Part shown: positions 1 through 6,144 of the stretch, in pieces
Position numbering within the stretch: the stretch's first letter is position 1
Layout: every line of letters begins with the position of its first letter
From: CAYMJV01 sp964390545
GTDB lineage: Bacteria > Desulfobacterota > BSN033 > UBA1163
Assembly (NCBI GenBank): GCA_964390545.1
Contig: CAYMJV010000078.1
Coordinates: forward strand, 1-11,865
Length of the DNA stretch: 11,865 nt
Reading direction: 5' to 3'
Position numbers and translations under genes: made by a program
The notes under the pieces: generated by a model
What the model was told of the DNA's origin: nothing
The model's input: the letters and a program-made list of their open reading frames with translations, nothing else
The model's database searches: none

Positions 1-43
1 CAAATCGATTCTCAACCACTCCTGCCTTTGCCCAATTTGCCAT
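1..43 (-). CDS. N-terminal start of a leftward gene, cut by the window edge
   Basis: Reading leftward, a strong ribosome-binding site (GGAGGT, near 49-54) is followed by an ATG at 43-41 and an open frame to the window edge. Its first residues read MANWAKAGVVENRF. Fourteen residues are too few to name a family. A perfect TATAAT box lies just upstream on the same strand, so promoter, SD and start all agree. The gene is divergent from the XRE-cupin regulator at 254, an arrangement in which such regulators often control the neighbour; that link is an inference. Confidence 0.6.
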   Translation of the reverse strand, partial: MANWAKAGVVENRF

Positions 44-61
44 CGCCTACCTCCTAATTGT

Positions 62-89
62 ATTATATAATGAATTGAGGGTAAGCCAA
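62..89 (-). promoter_or_regulatory. Promoter of the left-edge gene
   Basis: On the minus strand a perfect -10 box TATAAT (67-62) has TTGGCT (89-84, four of six to TTGACA) 16 bp upstream. The predicted start near 55 gives a short leader holding the GGAGGT ribosome-binding site before the ATG at 43. Confidence 0.5.
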
Positions 90-194
90 AGTATAAATTT
101 AATCCGAAATATTTTCTTAATGGAGGCACACAAAATTCTTTGAAGGAGTAAGAGAGAGAGGGGGATCCTTACGGATAGGATATGGAAAATTAGT

Positions 195-222
195 TTGAAA
201 AATATTAAATTGAGAATATAAT
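195..222 (+). promoter_or_regulatory. Promoter of the XRE-cupin regulator gene
   Basis: TTGAAA (195-200) and a perfect TATAAT (217-222) are separated by 16 bp. The predicted start near 229 leaves about 25 nt of leader containing GGGAGGA (244-250) before the ATG at 254. The 68-194 region between the divergent promoters is A/T-rich, with a purine stretch near 150-164. A short ATCC-ttac-GGAT inverted repeat at 165-176 is the only symmetric motif I can point to as a possible operator, and it is weak. Confidence 0.6.
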
Positions 223-253
223 ATCGGAAATCTTTATTGGATCGGGAGGACCT

Positions 254-808
254 ATGACCACAAAAAAGGTAGATGAAAGATCCTTTGGGGCTAAGATGAA
301 GCAGCTTCGCCAGGTGAGGAAGATCTCCTTTGAACATCTGGCCAATAGGACTGGATATTCCCAACGCTACCTGAAAGATGTTGAAGAGGGCAAGGTCATT
401 CCTCCTGTGGCAGCTGTTATTCAGATTTCCAAGGCCCTTTCGGTCGACTCGGGTTCCTTCCTTTCTGCTGAAGAACAGGAGGCTACCGTTAAAAGGAGGA
501 AGGAAAGCTTTTACAAACGGACTCAGGCGTATTCATATAAAACCCTCACTCCGGACGCAGAGGAAAAACATATGAAGGCCTTCCTGGTCACGATCGATCC
601 GAGGCAGGATCATAAAATGGTGGAATACCGGCATGAGGGGGAGGAGTTTATCTATGTCTTAAAGGGTGAGGTGGAGGTGATTGTTGGAGAGAATCCAAAC
701 CATCTTAAAAAGAACGAAACGCTCCATTTCAATTCAGGGATCACCCATAAACTTCGAAACCTAAGTGACGAGGATGCCAAACTCCTGGTAGTCCTTTACA
801 CACCCTAA
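254..808 (+). CDS. XRE-family transcriptional regulator with C-terminal cupin domain
   Basis: A 184-residue DNA-binding regulator of the HTH-XRE plus cupin type. Residues about 12-70 form the Cro/CI-like helix-turn-helix (KQLRQVRKISFEHLANRTG, then a recognition helix in YSQRYLKDVEEG). A linker follows, and residues about 105-183 form a single cupin barrel with the family signature HEGEEFIYVLKGEVEV. The cupin domain of this family senses a small ligand; relatives regulate acyl-CoA or amino-acid/polyamine metabolism, but the ligand here cannot be read from sequence. The start is set by GGGAGGA 4 nt before the ATG. It is transcribed alone, divergently from the left-edge gene, which is its likely target; autoregulation is also plausible. 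Full length and intact. Confidence 0.92.
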   Translation: MTTKKVDERSFGAKMKQLRQVRKISFEHLANRTGYSQRYLKDVEEGKVIPPVAAVIQISKALSVDSGSFLSAEEQEATVKRRKESFYKRTQAYSYKTLTPDAEEKHMKAFLVTIDPRQDHKMVEYRHEGEEFIYVLKGEVEVIVGENPNHLKKNETLHFNSGITHKLRNLSDEDAKLLVVLYTP

Positions 809-830
809 CCCACTCAAAGAGCGGAAAATT

Positions 831-955
831 TCAAATTACAAATACCAAATTCCAAATAAATTCCAAATTCTAATTCCCAATGATCAAAACGATTTTTTAA
901 TTTTGAATTTTGGTGATTGGAATTTGTTTGTCATTTGGTGCTTGGGATTTGGTGC
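831..955. repeat. A/T-rich imperfect inverted repeat (dispersed intergenic element)
   Basis: The space between the regulator and the retropepsin-like gene is almost filled by two imperfectly complementary arms (about 831-893 and 901-955) made of degenerate CAAATTCCAAA-type and TTTGGAATTTG-type words around a short centre (GATCAAAACGATTTTT). Transcribed, it would fold into one long, mismatched hairpin. From memory, similar words recur between genes in deltaproteobacterial and related genomes. It has no coding capacity. Lying between convergent genes, it may also help end both transcripts. Confidence 0.7.
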
Positions 956-963
956 TTTAATGA

Positions 964-1815
964 TCAGTCTCTCCAATTCCTCGGGACGCCCGCAAAGGAA
1001 GCCCGCCGTTCCAGTTCACTTAATTGATTTTCGAAGTACCGGATCGCATAATTGACCCGGTTTAACTCAGTGCTACCTCCCTGATTGTCATACTTCGCCT
1101 TCAACTTCTTCAACTCCGCCAGGTTTCGATTGTAGAAACGAAATTGGCCTGCCCAGTAATCTCTTCCATATCCTCCGGGTCGATCAGGGGAGGCAATCCC
1201 TTGCGCTGAGAAAAGCGTCATCTTCCCCTGGGCCGAGTCGAGAACCACCCGAAATTTATTGAGAAAGGAGTTGCCTAAAAGCCCTGCTGTGTTAGAGGGA
1301 AGATTGTGGATCAGGACATCAACATTTTCCACCTCAGCTTCGCCCACCCGGACTGATTTCAATGTGACCAGAGGGGTGAAGATCAATTGACTGGCAGTGT
1401 AGATCGGGATGAAAGGGGTGGTCTCATTAATATTAAGTCCCAATTCGTTGGCCATTTGCGTGTTGATAAGAGTGAAACTTGCCCCGGTATCCACAATGAA
1501 ATAGGATCGGAGCCGGTTGTTTAGGATGACTTCTGACAACCATAATTCATGCCTTCTTACTAAATTAACCTCAAATCCTTGGGGCTCAGAAGATTTTTGG
1601 GCAGGAGCAGGAGCAGACTTCTCCCTGACTTCCTGATTGGGCGTCCCCTTGGGCGTCTTTCTTTCCTCAACACCTTCACGGTATTTTTCAGGAATGCTAG
1701 AAATATCATCTGTGAAATGGACCGTCCCTTTTTCATCGACCCATTTATACATCTCTGCACTGGCAGGTAGGGCCAAAGCAATCAGGATGGTCAAGAGAAA
1801 GAAGGTTTTTTTCAT
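964..1815 (-). CDS. Exported DUF4124 / retropepsin-like aspartic protease
   Basis: A 283-residue secreted protein. Residues 1-20 are a signal peptide (MKKTFFLLTILIALALPASA). A DUF4124 module follows at about 21-50 (MYKWVDEKGTVHFTDD), then a charged, Pro/Ala-rich linker. Residues about 81-200 form a single-lobe retropepsin domain: catalytic Asp109 in FIVDTGASF, and a second signature GLLGNSFLNKF. Single-lobe enzymes of this clan act as homodimers, so protease activity in the periplasm is likely, but no substrate is indicated. A C-terminal helical region (about 235-283) is rich in charged residues. I chose the ATG at 1815 rather than the longer frame from 1908 because it begins the signal peptide, has GAGGGAT upstream, and the longer form would run through a clear promoter. 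It is a single-gene unit facing the regulator. Confidence 0.87.
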   Translation of the reverse strand: MKKTFFLLTILIALALPASAEMYKWVDEKGTVHFTDDISSIPEKYREGVEERKTPKGTPNQEVREKSAPAPAQKSSEPQGFEVNLVRRHELWLSEVILNNRLRSYFIVDTGASFTLINTQMANELGLNINETTPFIPIYTASQLIFTPLVTLKSVRVGEAEVENVDVLIHNLPSNTAGLLGNSFLNKFRVVLDSAQGKMTLFSAQGIASPDRPGGYGRDYWAGQFRFYNRNLAELKKLKAKYDNQGGSTELNRVNYAIRYFENQLSELERRASFAGVPRNWRD

Positions 1816-1843
1816 TCTCAAATCCCTCGCCTTTACTAAATAT

Positions 1844-1872
1844 ATTTTATTTCTTAATGACAGAGTTGTCAA
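1844..1872 (-). promoter_or_regulatory. Strong sigma-70-type promoter of the retropepsin-like gene
   Basis: On the minus strand a perfect TTGACA (1872-1867) and TAAAAT (1849-1844) are 17 bp apart. The predicted start near 1837 gives a leader of about 22 nt containing the SD GAGGGA. This pins the ATG at 1815 as the translation start. Confidence 0.75.
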
Positions 1873-2068
1873 TTCTTTCCAACTTGGTCTGCGCATATAA
1901 CATACCAAAAATCATCAACGGGATCTATTTGCATAAACTGCTTCCAAATCAATAATGAATGGCTTATGATCGGTTTGCGCGGTAGCCAATAGATGACGTC
2001 TTTTGTCCCTCTGATGAAAAATGTTCCGCGTTTAGACACCAAATGGGGGTGCTTTTTAGGACCTCTTT

Positions 2069-2077
2069 TGTTATAAT
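2069..2077 (+). promoter_or_regulatory. Extended -10 element, candidate ubiE promoter
   Basis: TGTTATAAT is a perfect extended -10 (TGn plus TATAAT). No good -35 box lies 16-18 bp upstream, which is tolerable for the extended type. Transcription would start near 2084 and leave a leader of about 135 nt before ubiE. Confidence 0.4.
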
Positions 2078-2092
2078 TTTTCATCTTTTTGA

Positions 2093-2185
2093 AAAGCGCT
2101 AAAAAAAGATGAAGCCTATCAGACGTTCTATGACGCCAACGAGAAGGAGAAGATCCACACGGCTCTGCTGGCAACAAATTTATGA
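2093..2185 (+). pseudogene. Possible C-terminal remnant of a lost gene
   Basis: An open frame that begins right after a stop (TGA 2090-2092) and has no start codon encodes about 30 residues, including DEAYQTFYDANEKEKIHTAL, before a TGA at 2183-2185. Its codons look like ordinary protein-coding sequence, unlike the A/T-rich DNA just upstream. I do not recognise the family. It may be the tail of a deleted gene or chance. Confidence 0.25.
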
Positions 2186-2219
2186 AGATCACATAATGGA
2201 TTAACAGATGGGGTGAAAG

Positions 2220-2936
2220 ATGAGCACTTATTTTCTCCATCCGGATTCCATTCGAAAACTCTTCGACACCATTGCCCCGACCTATGACTTCCTCAACCAT
2301 CTTCTCAGCCTGCGGAGGGACTTTTATTGGAGGAAGATGGCTGTCCAGGAACTCAAAGGAATCGGGGGCTGGATCCTCGATATCGCCACCGGGACAGGAG
2401 ATGTGGCGATTGAAATTATTCAACAGAATGGTTATCAGAAAAAGGTCTTCGGCTTGGACTTTTCAGAACCGATGATCAAGAGAGCCCGGCAGAAAATCCT
2501 GAGAAAAGGTCTTTTCCAATCGATTGCCTTAAGTCGAGGGGATGCCATTGACCTTCCCTTTAGAGAAAATACTTTTAGTGCCTCTATCATCGCTTTCGGT
2601 CTCAGAAACATCCCGAATAAAGAGCAAGCCCTCTTTGAAATGATTCGCGTCATCAAGAAGGGAGGGAAGGTGATCGTCTTAGAGTTTACTTTTCCCAGAG
2701 ACGAGTTGATGAGAAGATTATATCCATTTTATCTCAAAAAATTTCTCCCCTGGGTAGGGGGGTTGATCTCCGGTGACAGGGGGGCTTATGCTTACCTCCC
2801 TAAATCGGTCACCCAATTCCCTCATGCAGAAGATTATGAGAAGATACTGAAGCGATCTGGATTGGAAGAAATTCATTCCCGGAGATTGACCTTCGGCATT
2901 GCCTCCATCATTTCAGGAATAAAAAGGTATCCATGA
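2220..2936 (+). CDS. ubiE: Demethylmenaquinone methyltransferase (UbiE/MenG family)
   Basis: A 238-residue class I SAM-dependent C-methyltransferase that carries out the last methylation of the quinone ring, converting demethylmenaquinone to menaquinone (in ubiquinone makers, also a ubiquinone precursor). Motif I, which binds SAM, is DIATGTGD at residues 54-61; the acidic loop is LDFSEPMIKRA; the family signature follows in AFGLRNIPNKEQALFEM with VLEFTFPRD after it. The N-terminal VRKLFDTIAPTYDFLN-like segment and the C-terminal TFGIASIISGIK are also family hallmarks. Length is normal. The start has GGGGTGA 4-5 nt upstream. No other quinone gene is present. The reading as the menaquinone enzyme rests on the anaerobe-like context, not on residues in the protein. 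It overlaps the next gene by 4 bp, so the two are translationally coupled. Confidence 0.95.
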   Translation: MSTYFLHPDSIRKLFDTIAPTYDFLNHLLSLRRDFYWRKMAVQELKGIGGWILDIATGTGDVAIEIIQQNGYQKKVFGLDFSEPMIKRARQKILRKGLFQSIALSRGDAIDLPFRENTFSASIIAFGLRNIPNKEQALFEMIRVIKKGGKVIVLEFTFPRDELMRRLYPFYLKKFLPWVGGLISGDRGAYAYLPKSVTQFPHAEDYEKILKRSGLEEIHSRRLTFGIASIISGIKRYP

Positions 2937-3388
2937 TTCGTCCCTTCTCTCTTACCGATCTGGACCGGATCCTCCAAATCGAACACCTTGCCTTTCCCAA
3001 ATCCCCCTATGATGGGATGACTTTCGTCCAACTTCACTGGCTTCATCCCGGCACCTTCTGGGTCTACGTGGGCAAAGGAAGTAAACGGGAGGAAGGCCAA
3101 CTCTTAGGCTATCTCGTCTTCTCTCGAGATGGGCATATCATCTCCATAGCCGTCCATCCTCACCATCGGAGAAGGGGAATTGGGAAGGAACTTATCGAGG
3201 AAGCTGTTCAAGGGTTCCACTTGAAGAAGCTATGGGCAGAAGTGAGGAGGAGCAACGGAGGGGCCCAGAGCTTCTATCTTAAACTGGGATTCAAAATCGT
3301 GGACGAAATCCCTAACTACTATGGCAATGAAGATGCCTTGATCGTTACGTGGATTCCTCCGGTTCCCAAGCCCGAAAGGGGAATGTGA
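2933..3388 (+). CDS. GNAT-family N-acetyltransferase, RimI-like
   Basis: A 151-residue GNAT acetyltransferase that would transfer acetyl from acetyl-CoA to an amine. Motif A is clear: strand IISIAVHP followed by the pyrophosphate loop R79-R-R-G82-I-G84. A later segment AQSFYLKLGFKIVDEIPNYY matches the motif B region of RimI-type enzymes, where the N-P-x-A-xx-Y pattern is varied to S-N-G-G-A-Q-S-F-Y. RimI acetylates the N-terminal alanine of ribosomal protein S18; the similarity is enough to suggest protein N-terminal acetylation but not to assign that substrate. The ATG lies inside the ubiE stop (ATGA), with no other start needed. There is no thiamine, tsaB or tsaD partner beside it. Confidence 0.85.
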   Translation: MIRPFSLTDLDRILQIEHLAFPKSPYDGMTFVQLHWLHPGTFWVYVGKGSKREEGQLLGYLVFSRDGHIISIAVHPHHRRRGIGKELIEEAVQGFHLKKLWAEVRRSNGGAQSFYLKLGFKIVDEIPNYYGNEDALIVTWIPPVPKPERGM

Positions 3389-3390
3389 AG

Positions 3391-3540
3391 CCAAATCCCG
3401 ATTTAGAAATTGTCATTGCGAGGGAACCGAAGCAATCTCGCCTTTTTCAATGGGATTGCCGCGCACCTTATCCCGCCTTTAGCGGGACTCGCAATGACCG
3501 AATGGAATTAGGGTCTCGCTTCCTAAATCCGAATTTGGGT
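3391..3540. repeat. Nested inverted-repeat intergenic element of the TCATTGCGAG type
   Basis: An 11-bp perfect inverted repeat, GTCATTGCGAG (3412-3422) and CTCGCAATGAC (3488-3498), flanks a centre containing GAAGCAATCTCGCC. Outside it, a second imperfect pair (about 3391-3408 and 3521-3540, CCAAATCCCGATTTAG and its counterpart) makes the whole a nested cruciform of about 150 bp. A smaller hairpin, CCCGCctttaGCGGG, lies at 3474-3486. From memory, TCATTGCGAGG / GAAGCAATC words are common in non-autonomous repeats of many bacterial genomes. No transposase is present. Confidence 0.75.
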
Positions 3541-3563
3541 TGATGCAACAGGTTGATGCAACA
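3538..3563 (+). repeat. 13-bp perfect tandem repeat upstream of the purF-like promoter
   Basis: GGTTGATGCAACA occurs twice head to tail (3538-3550 and 3551-3563) and is followed by a shortened third start, GGGTTGACA, that forms the -35 box. Each unit contains the inverted word TTGatGCAA. It could be a regulator site or a replication-slippage duplication at the end of the repeat element. Confidence 0.6.
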
Positions 3564-3566
3564 GGG

Positions 3567-3595
3567 TTGACAGCCTTATTCTCCTTTGTTATGCA
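3567..3595 (+). promoter_or_regulatory. Candidate promoter of the purF-like gene
   Basis: A perfect TTGACA (3567-3572) is followed after 17 bp by TATGCA (3590-3595), a weak -10. The start would fall near 3602, giving a short leader with the SD AAGGAGG (3610-3616). It argues against the longer reading frame from TTG at 3586, which would begin inside the promoter. Confidence 0.45.
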
Positions 3596-3624
3596 TAGAA
3601 CGTTACGGTAAGGAGGAAGAAACG

Positions 3625-5031
3625 ATGAGCGGAGTCTTTGGGGTCGTCTCGAATAGAAATTGTTCTGACACGCTTCTCTACGGGACAGACTATCATTCCC
3701 ATATGGGGACCGAATACGGAGGCATGGCTGTCTTTGGGAAAAAATTTCACCGTTCCATTCACGACATCAGTAAGGCCCAATTCAAGTCGAAATTCTTTGA
3801 CGACTATAAAGAGATGAAAGGAAATATGGGCATCGGGGTCGTCAGCGACAGAGATCCTCAGCCTCTCATCGTTGGTTCCAAGTTCGGTAACTTTGCCATC
3901 GTGGTGGCTGGCTTGATTGAAAATGTTAATGAATTGGCTTCAGGACTTCTCAAAGAAGGAGAAACCTTTGGAGAGATGTCGAGCGGTGGCATAAATTCCG
4001 TGGAACTGGTTGCCAAGTTGATTACCCGCGGAAAAACTCTCCCTGAGGGAATTGAAGCGGTTTACGATAAAATCCGGGGCTCTGCTTCAATCCTCCTATT
4101 GCAAAAGGATGGGATCTGTGCTGGCCGGGACCGTTTCGGCCGAACCCCTCTGGTCATCGGAGAGAAGAACGGGGAATATGCCGTCGCAACGGAGACCTGT
4201 TCTTTCTTGAATTTGGGTTTTCGGATTAAGAAATACCTCGACCCTGGGGAGATCATCTTCATTGGAAAATCAGGATTGGTAGAGAAATTCTCGGGTAAGA
4301 AAACGAATCAAATTTGCTCCTTCCTTTGGATTTATACCGGCTATCCTGCCTCGAGCTATGAAGGAATCAGTGTGGAATTGGTCAGGGAGCGGTGCGGGAG
4401 AGCACTTGCGAGAAATGATTTTGTAAAGGCGGATCTCGTCTCGGGCGTCCCTGATTCCGGAGTGGGGCACGCCATCGGGTATGCGATGCAATCCGGAATT
4501 CCCTACCGGAGGCCCTTGGTGAAATATACTCCTGGATATGGGAGGAGTTATACTCCTCCTTCCCAAGAGATTCGAGATCTCGTCGCCACGATGAAACTCA
4601 TCCCCATTAAAGAAGTGATCTGCGGAAACCGGATTATCCTTTGTGAGGACTCCATTGTCAGGGGAACCCAATTGAAAAACTATACGATCAAGAAACTTTG
4701 GGAGTGCGGCGCCAAGGAAGTCCATGTGAGACCTGCCTGCCCTCCCCTGATGTTTCCCTGTCGATTCGCTCTTTCCACTCGTTCCACTGAGGAGCTGGCT
4801 GCCCGGAAAGCCATCTTGGCCATTGAAGGAAGGCATCTTGAAGATGTAAGGGAATATATTGATCGCCGATCCAAGAAGTATCAAGAGATGGTGAATTGGA
4901 TTGGGAAGGAACTGGGAGTGACGACGTTGAAATATCAAGCAATTGAAGACATGGTAGAGGCCATCGGTCTTCCCAGAGAAAAACTCTGCCTCTACTGCTG
5001 GATCGGGGATTATAATTCTCCCCCACACTAA
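3625..5031 (+). CDS. PurF-family amidophosphoribosyltransferase homologue lacking the glutaminase nucleophile
   Basis: A 468-residue PurF homologue (normal length). PurF makes phosphoribosylamine from PRPP and glutamine, the first step of purine synthesis. The phosphoribosyltransferase half (about 225-468) looks intact: PRPP loop E341-D-S-I-V-R-G-T348, GIPYRRPLVKYTPGYGRSY, and four cysteines (231, 379, 455, 458) placed like the [4Fe-4S] ligands of Bacillus-type PurF. The glutaminase half is degraded at each key site: Ser2 replaces the N-terminal Cys, Ser74 replaces the Arg of GHVRYST, and Ala95 replaces the Asn of HNGN. It therefore probably cannot hydrolyse glutamine; it may use free ammonia, take ammonia from a partner, or have another role. 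From memory, Cys-less homologues of this type are annotated as amidophosphoribosyltransferase in Bacteroidetes. The start is set by AAGGAGG 8 nt before the ATG; no purine genes are adjacent. Confidence 0.85.
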   Translation: MSGVFGVVSNRNCSDTLLYGTDYHSHMGTEYGGMAVFGKKFHRSIHDISKAQFKSKFFDDYKEMKGNMGIGVVSDRDPQPLIVGSKFGNFAIVVAGLIENVNELASGLLKEGETFGEMSSGGINSVELVAKLITRGKTLPEGIEAVYDKIRGSASILLLQKDGICAGRDRFGRTPLVIGEKNGEYAVATETCSFLNLGFRIKKYLDPGEIIFIGKSGLVEKFSGKKTNQICSFLWIYTGYPASSYEGISVELVRERCGRALARNDFVKADLVSGVPDSGVGHAIGYAMQSGIPYRRPLVKYTPGYGRSYTPPSQEIRDLVATMKLIPIKEVICGNRIILCEDSIVRGTQLKNYTIKKLWECGAKEVHVRPACPPLMFPCRFALSTRSTEELAARKAILAIEGRHLEDVREYIDRRSKKYQEMVNWIGKELGVTTLKYQAIEDMVEAIGLPREKLCLYCWIGDYNSPPH

Positions 5032-5041
5032 GAAAGAAATG

Positions 5042-5101
5042 ATTGCGGAATGCGGAATGCGGAATAAAAACTTCCGAAATCCGCAATCCGAAATCCGCAA
5101 T
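5042..5101. repeat. GCGGAAT-type inverted repeat between convergent genes
   Basis: ATTGCGGAATGCGGAATGCGG-like repeats (5042-5064) face TTCCGAAATCCGCAATCCG-like repeats (5072-5101), each arm being an array of 7-8 bp words. RNA from either strand would fold into a hairpin about 23 bp long with a small loop. It fills the gap between the purF-like gene and the convergent DUF192 gene and could act as a bidirectional transcription barrier, although a U-tract is absent. Confidence 0.7.
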
Positions 5102-5108
5102 GCCTTAG

Positions 5109-5561
5109 CTACTTCGAAAATCTGATCATATCTCCTACCTTAATTCCGTTCGTCGAGAACCAACCTTTCTTCATCTCCAAGGTATAGAGGACGGGCTTTG
5201 GAGGGCTGTGGGAATCTAAACTCAAAGGCTTCATGTCCGCGATCTCAACGATACCACCGCTCTTATCGATGAAGGCAATGCTCAGGGGAATGAGCGTATC
5301 CTTCATCCAAAAGGCGTGATAGTCTTCAGTTTCAAAGATGAAGAACATCCCTTCCTCCTGACCAAGGTGTTTTCTCCCCATCAACCCTTTCGCCCTTTCG
5401 GCCGGGGTCTCCGCCACTTCCACCCATATCTCTTTCTCATGAATATAGAGAGGAATTTTGAGGAAGTTCTGGGATTGGGCGATGGAAGTCCCGAGAAACA
5501 AGATTAAGAGAAAAGCAATCCTTTCAATCCTTCGACCCAGTGACGCTCTTTCCCTTTTCAT
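5109..5561 (-). CDS. DUF192 family exported protein
   Basis: A 150-residue DUF192 protein. After a charged N-terminus, a hydrophobic signal segment at about 14-30 (IAFLLILFLGTSIAQSQ) sends it across the inner membrane. The DUF192 fold follows, with its characteristic WVEVAETPAERAKGLMGRK, the GMFFIFE segment, FWMKDTLIPLSIAFID and the closing LEMKKGWFSTNGIKVGD. The family function is unknown; it is a small beta-barrel domain often found exported. The only usable start is the ATG at 5561, inside the upstream gene (38-bp overlap in a different frame), which suggests translational coupling. It is last in a leftward group of small envelope genes. Confidence 0.88.
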   Translation of the reverse strand: MKRERASLGRRIERIAFLLILFLGTSIAQSQNFLKIPLYIHEKEIWVEVAETPAERAKGLMGRKHLGQEEGMFFIFETEDYHAFWMKDTLIPLSIAFIDKSGGIVEIADMKPLSLDSHSPPKPVLYTLEMKKGWFSTNGIKVGDMIRFSK

Positions 5562-5757
5562 CAGCCTGTCTCTTTTCTAGGAGATCGCTGACTTTTCGAA
5601 TTTCATCCTTGATCTTGCCGGTATTCCACAGGACGAATAGGACCCAGAGAGGGAGGAGAAGCCAGAAGATGAAAAGGATGGCCATGAAAATGACCATGGC
5701 AATGGCGACCCCGAAAGGAAGCTGCTTGAAGATCTGCTCGATATACCATTCCATCAT
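5524..5757 (-). CDS. Small inner-membrane protein, family not recognised
   Basis: A 77-residue protein with a long hydrophobic stretch at about residues 14-44 (FGVAIAMVIFMAILFIFW and on to WVLFVLW), enough for one long or two tightly packed membrane helices. An amphipathic, charged C-terminus follows (KIKDEIRKVSDLLEKRQADE) with coiled-coil character. The start ATG at 5757 has GAGAGGAG about 10 nt upstream; a second ATG directly follows. It overlaps the DUF192 gene and lies 27 bp after the small lipoprotein gene. This suggests one operon; the sequence gives no function. Confidence 0.7.
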   Translation of the reverse strand: MMEWYIEQIFKQLPFGVAIAMVIFMAILFIFWLLLPLWVLFVLWNTGKIKDEIRKVSDLLEKRQADEKGKSVTGSKD

Positions 5758-5784
5758 GATCTCTGTACTCCTCTCTAAGACCGC

Positions 5785-6072
5785 CTACCGAGGTTGCTCT
5801 CCTGTCAACTGTTTTTTCAATTTTTCATTCACTTTCAAAATCTGATTCACATCCGATCCGTTGATCTCCCAGGAATAGTTATCCTTGCCATCTCGCTTCA
5901 GCTTTATCTTCACCTCCGGAGGAAGGAACTCCTCCCTTTCCATCTTCTCCTTTTCTAAAATCACCTTGGAGACCGGCGGGGCTTCTGGTTTCCCCTGGGG
6001 AGGGAGAGGCTTCCCCTCACAAGAGGCGACGAAAAGAACGATTAAAAGGGAAAGTAAAAAGATCCTTTCCAT
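5785..6072 (-). CDS. Small putative lipoprotein
   Basis: A 95-residue protein with a type II signal sequence: MERIFLLSLLIVLFVASC, lipobox V-A-S-C18, and Glu at +2, so outer-membrane sorting or retention is not predictable in this lineage. After a Pro/Gly-rich linker comes a charged region (about 35-62) and a short C-terminal part with DNYSWEINGSDVNQILKVNE. No family is recognised. It has only a weak SD. It lies 72 bp downstream of the sensor kinase gene and 27 bp before the small membrane protein gene, on the same strand. Confidence 0.68.
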   Translation of the reverse strand: MERIFLLSLLIVLFVASCEGKPLPPQGKPEAPPVSKVILEKEKMEREEFLPPEVKIKLKRDGKDNYSWEINGSDVNQILKVNEKLKKQLTGEQPR

Positions 6073-6144
6073 TCGAACCTGTCATTGAAGTTCCCCGGCC
6101 ACCCCGTTAGGACGGGACACGTTCCGGTCAAAAGAGGCGGAAGA

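Larger units (their letters stand above)
1873..2219. other. Gene-poor intergenic stretch of about 350 bp
   Basis: No convincing intact gene lies between the retropepsin promoter and ubiE. It holds an extended -10 motif (2069-2077), an A/T-rich 9-bp inverted repeat CATCTTTTT / AAAAAGATG (2082-2090 and 2103-2111), and a stretch that reads like the end of a lost protein (2093-2185). A 71-codon leftward frame (2084-1869) exists, but it lacks an SD and its 3' end runs into the retropepsin promoter, so I do not call it as a gene. Base composition is more A/T-rich than the flanking genes up to about 2107. Confidence 0.5.

Noticed and set aside
1816..1908. Longer start for the retropepsin-like protein at ATG 1908
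   Set aside because: It would place 31 residues before a textbook signal peptide and would run through the TTGACA/TAAAAT promoter.
1869..2423. Leftward open frame of 184 codons overlapping the start of ubiE
   Set aside because: The first half is antisense to conserved ubiE. The remaining 71 codons from ATG 2084 lack an SD, show no known motif and end inside the retropepsin promoter.
3349..3543. Rightward 64-codon frame after the acetyltransferase gene
   Set aside because: It consists of the inverted-repeat element and the end of the preceding gene in another frame; no SD.
4270..5100. Long leftward open frame (276 codons) antisense to the purF-like gene
   Set aside because: It lies opposite a well-conserved PurF-family gene, has no domain signature, and its 5' end consists of the GCGGAAT repeat.
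6101..6116. CCCGT-tagg-ACGGG hairpin after the kinase gene as a terminator
   Set aside because: Only a 5-bp stem with no T-tract on the minus strand.
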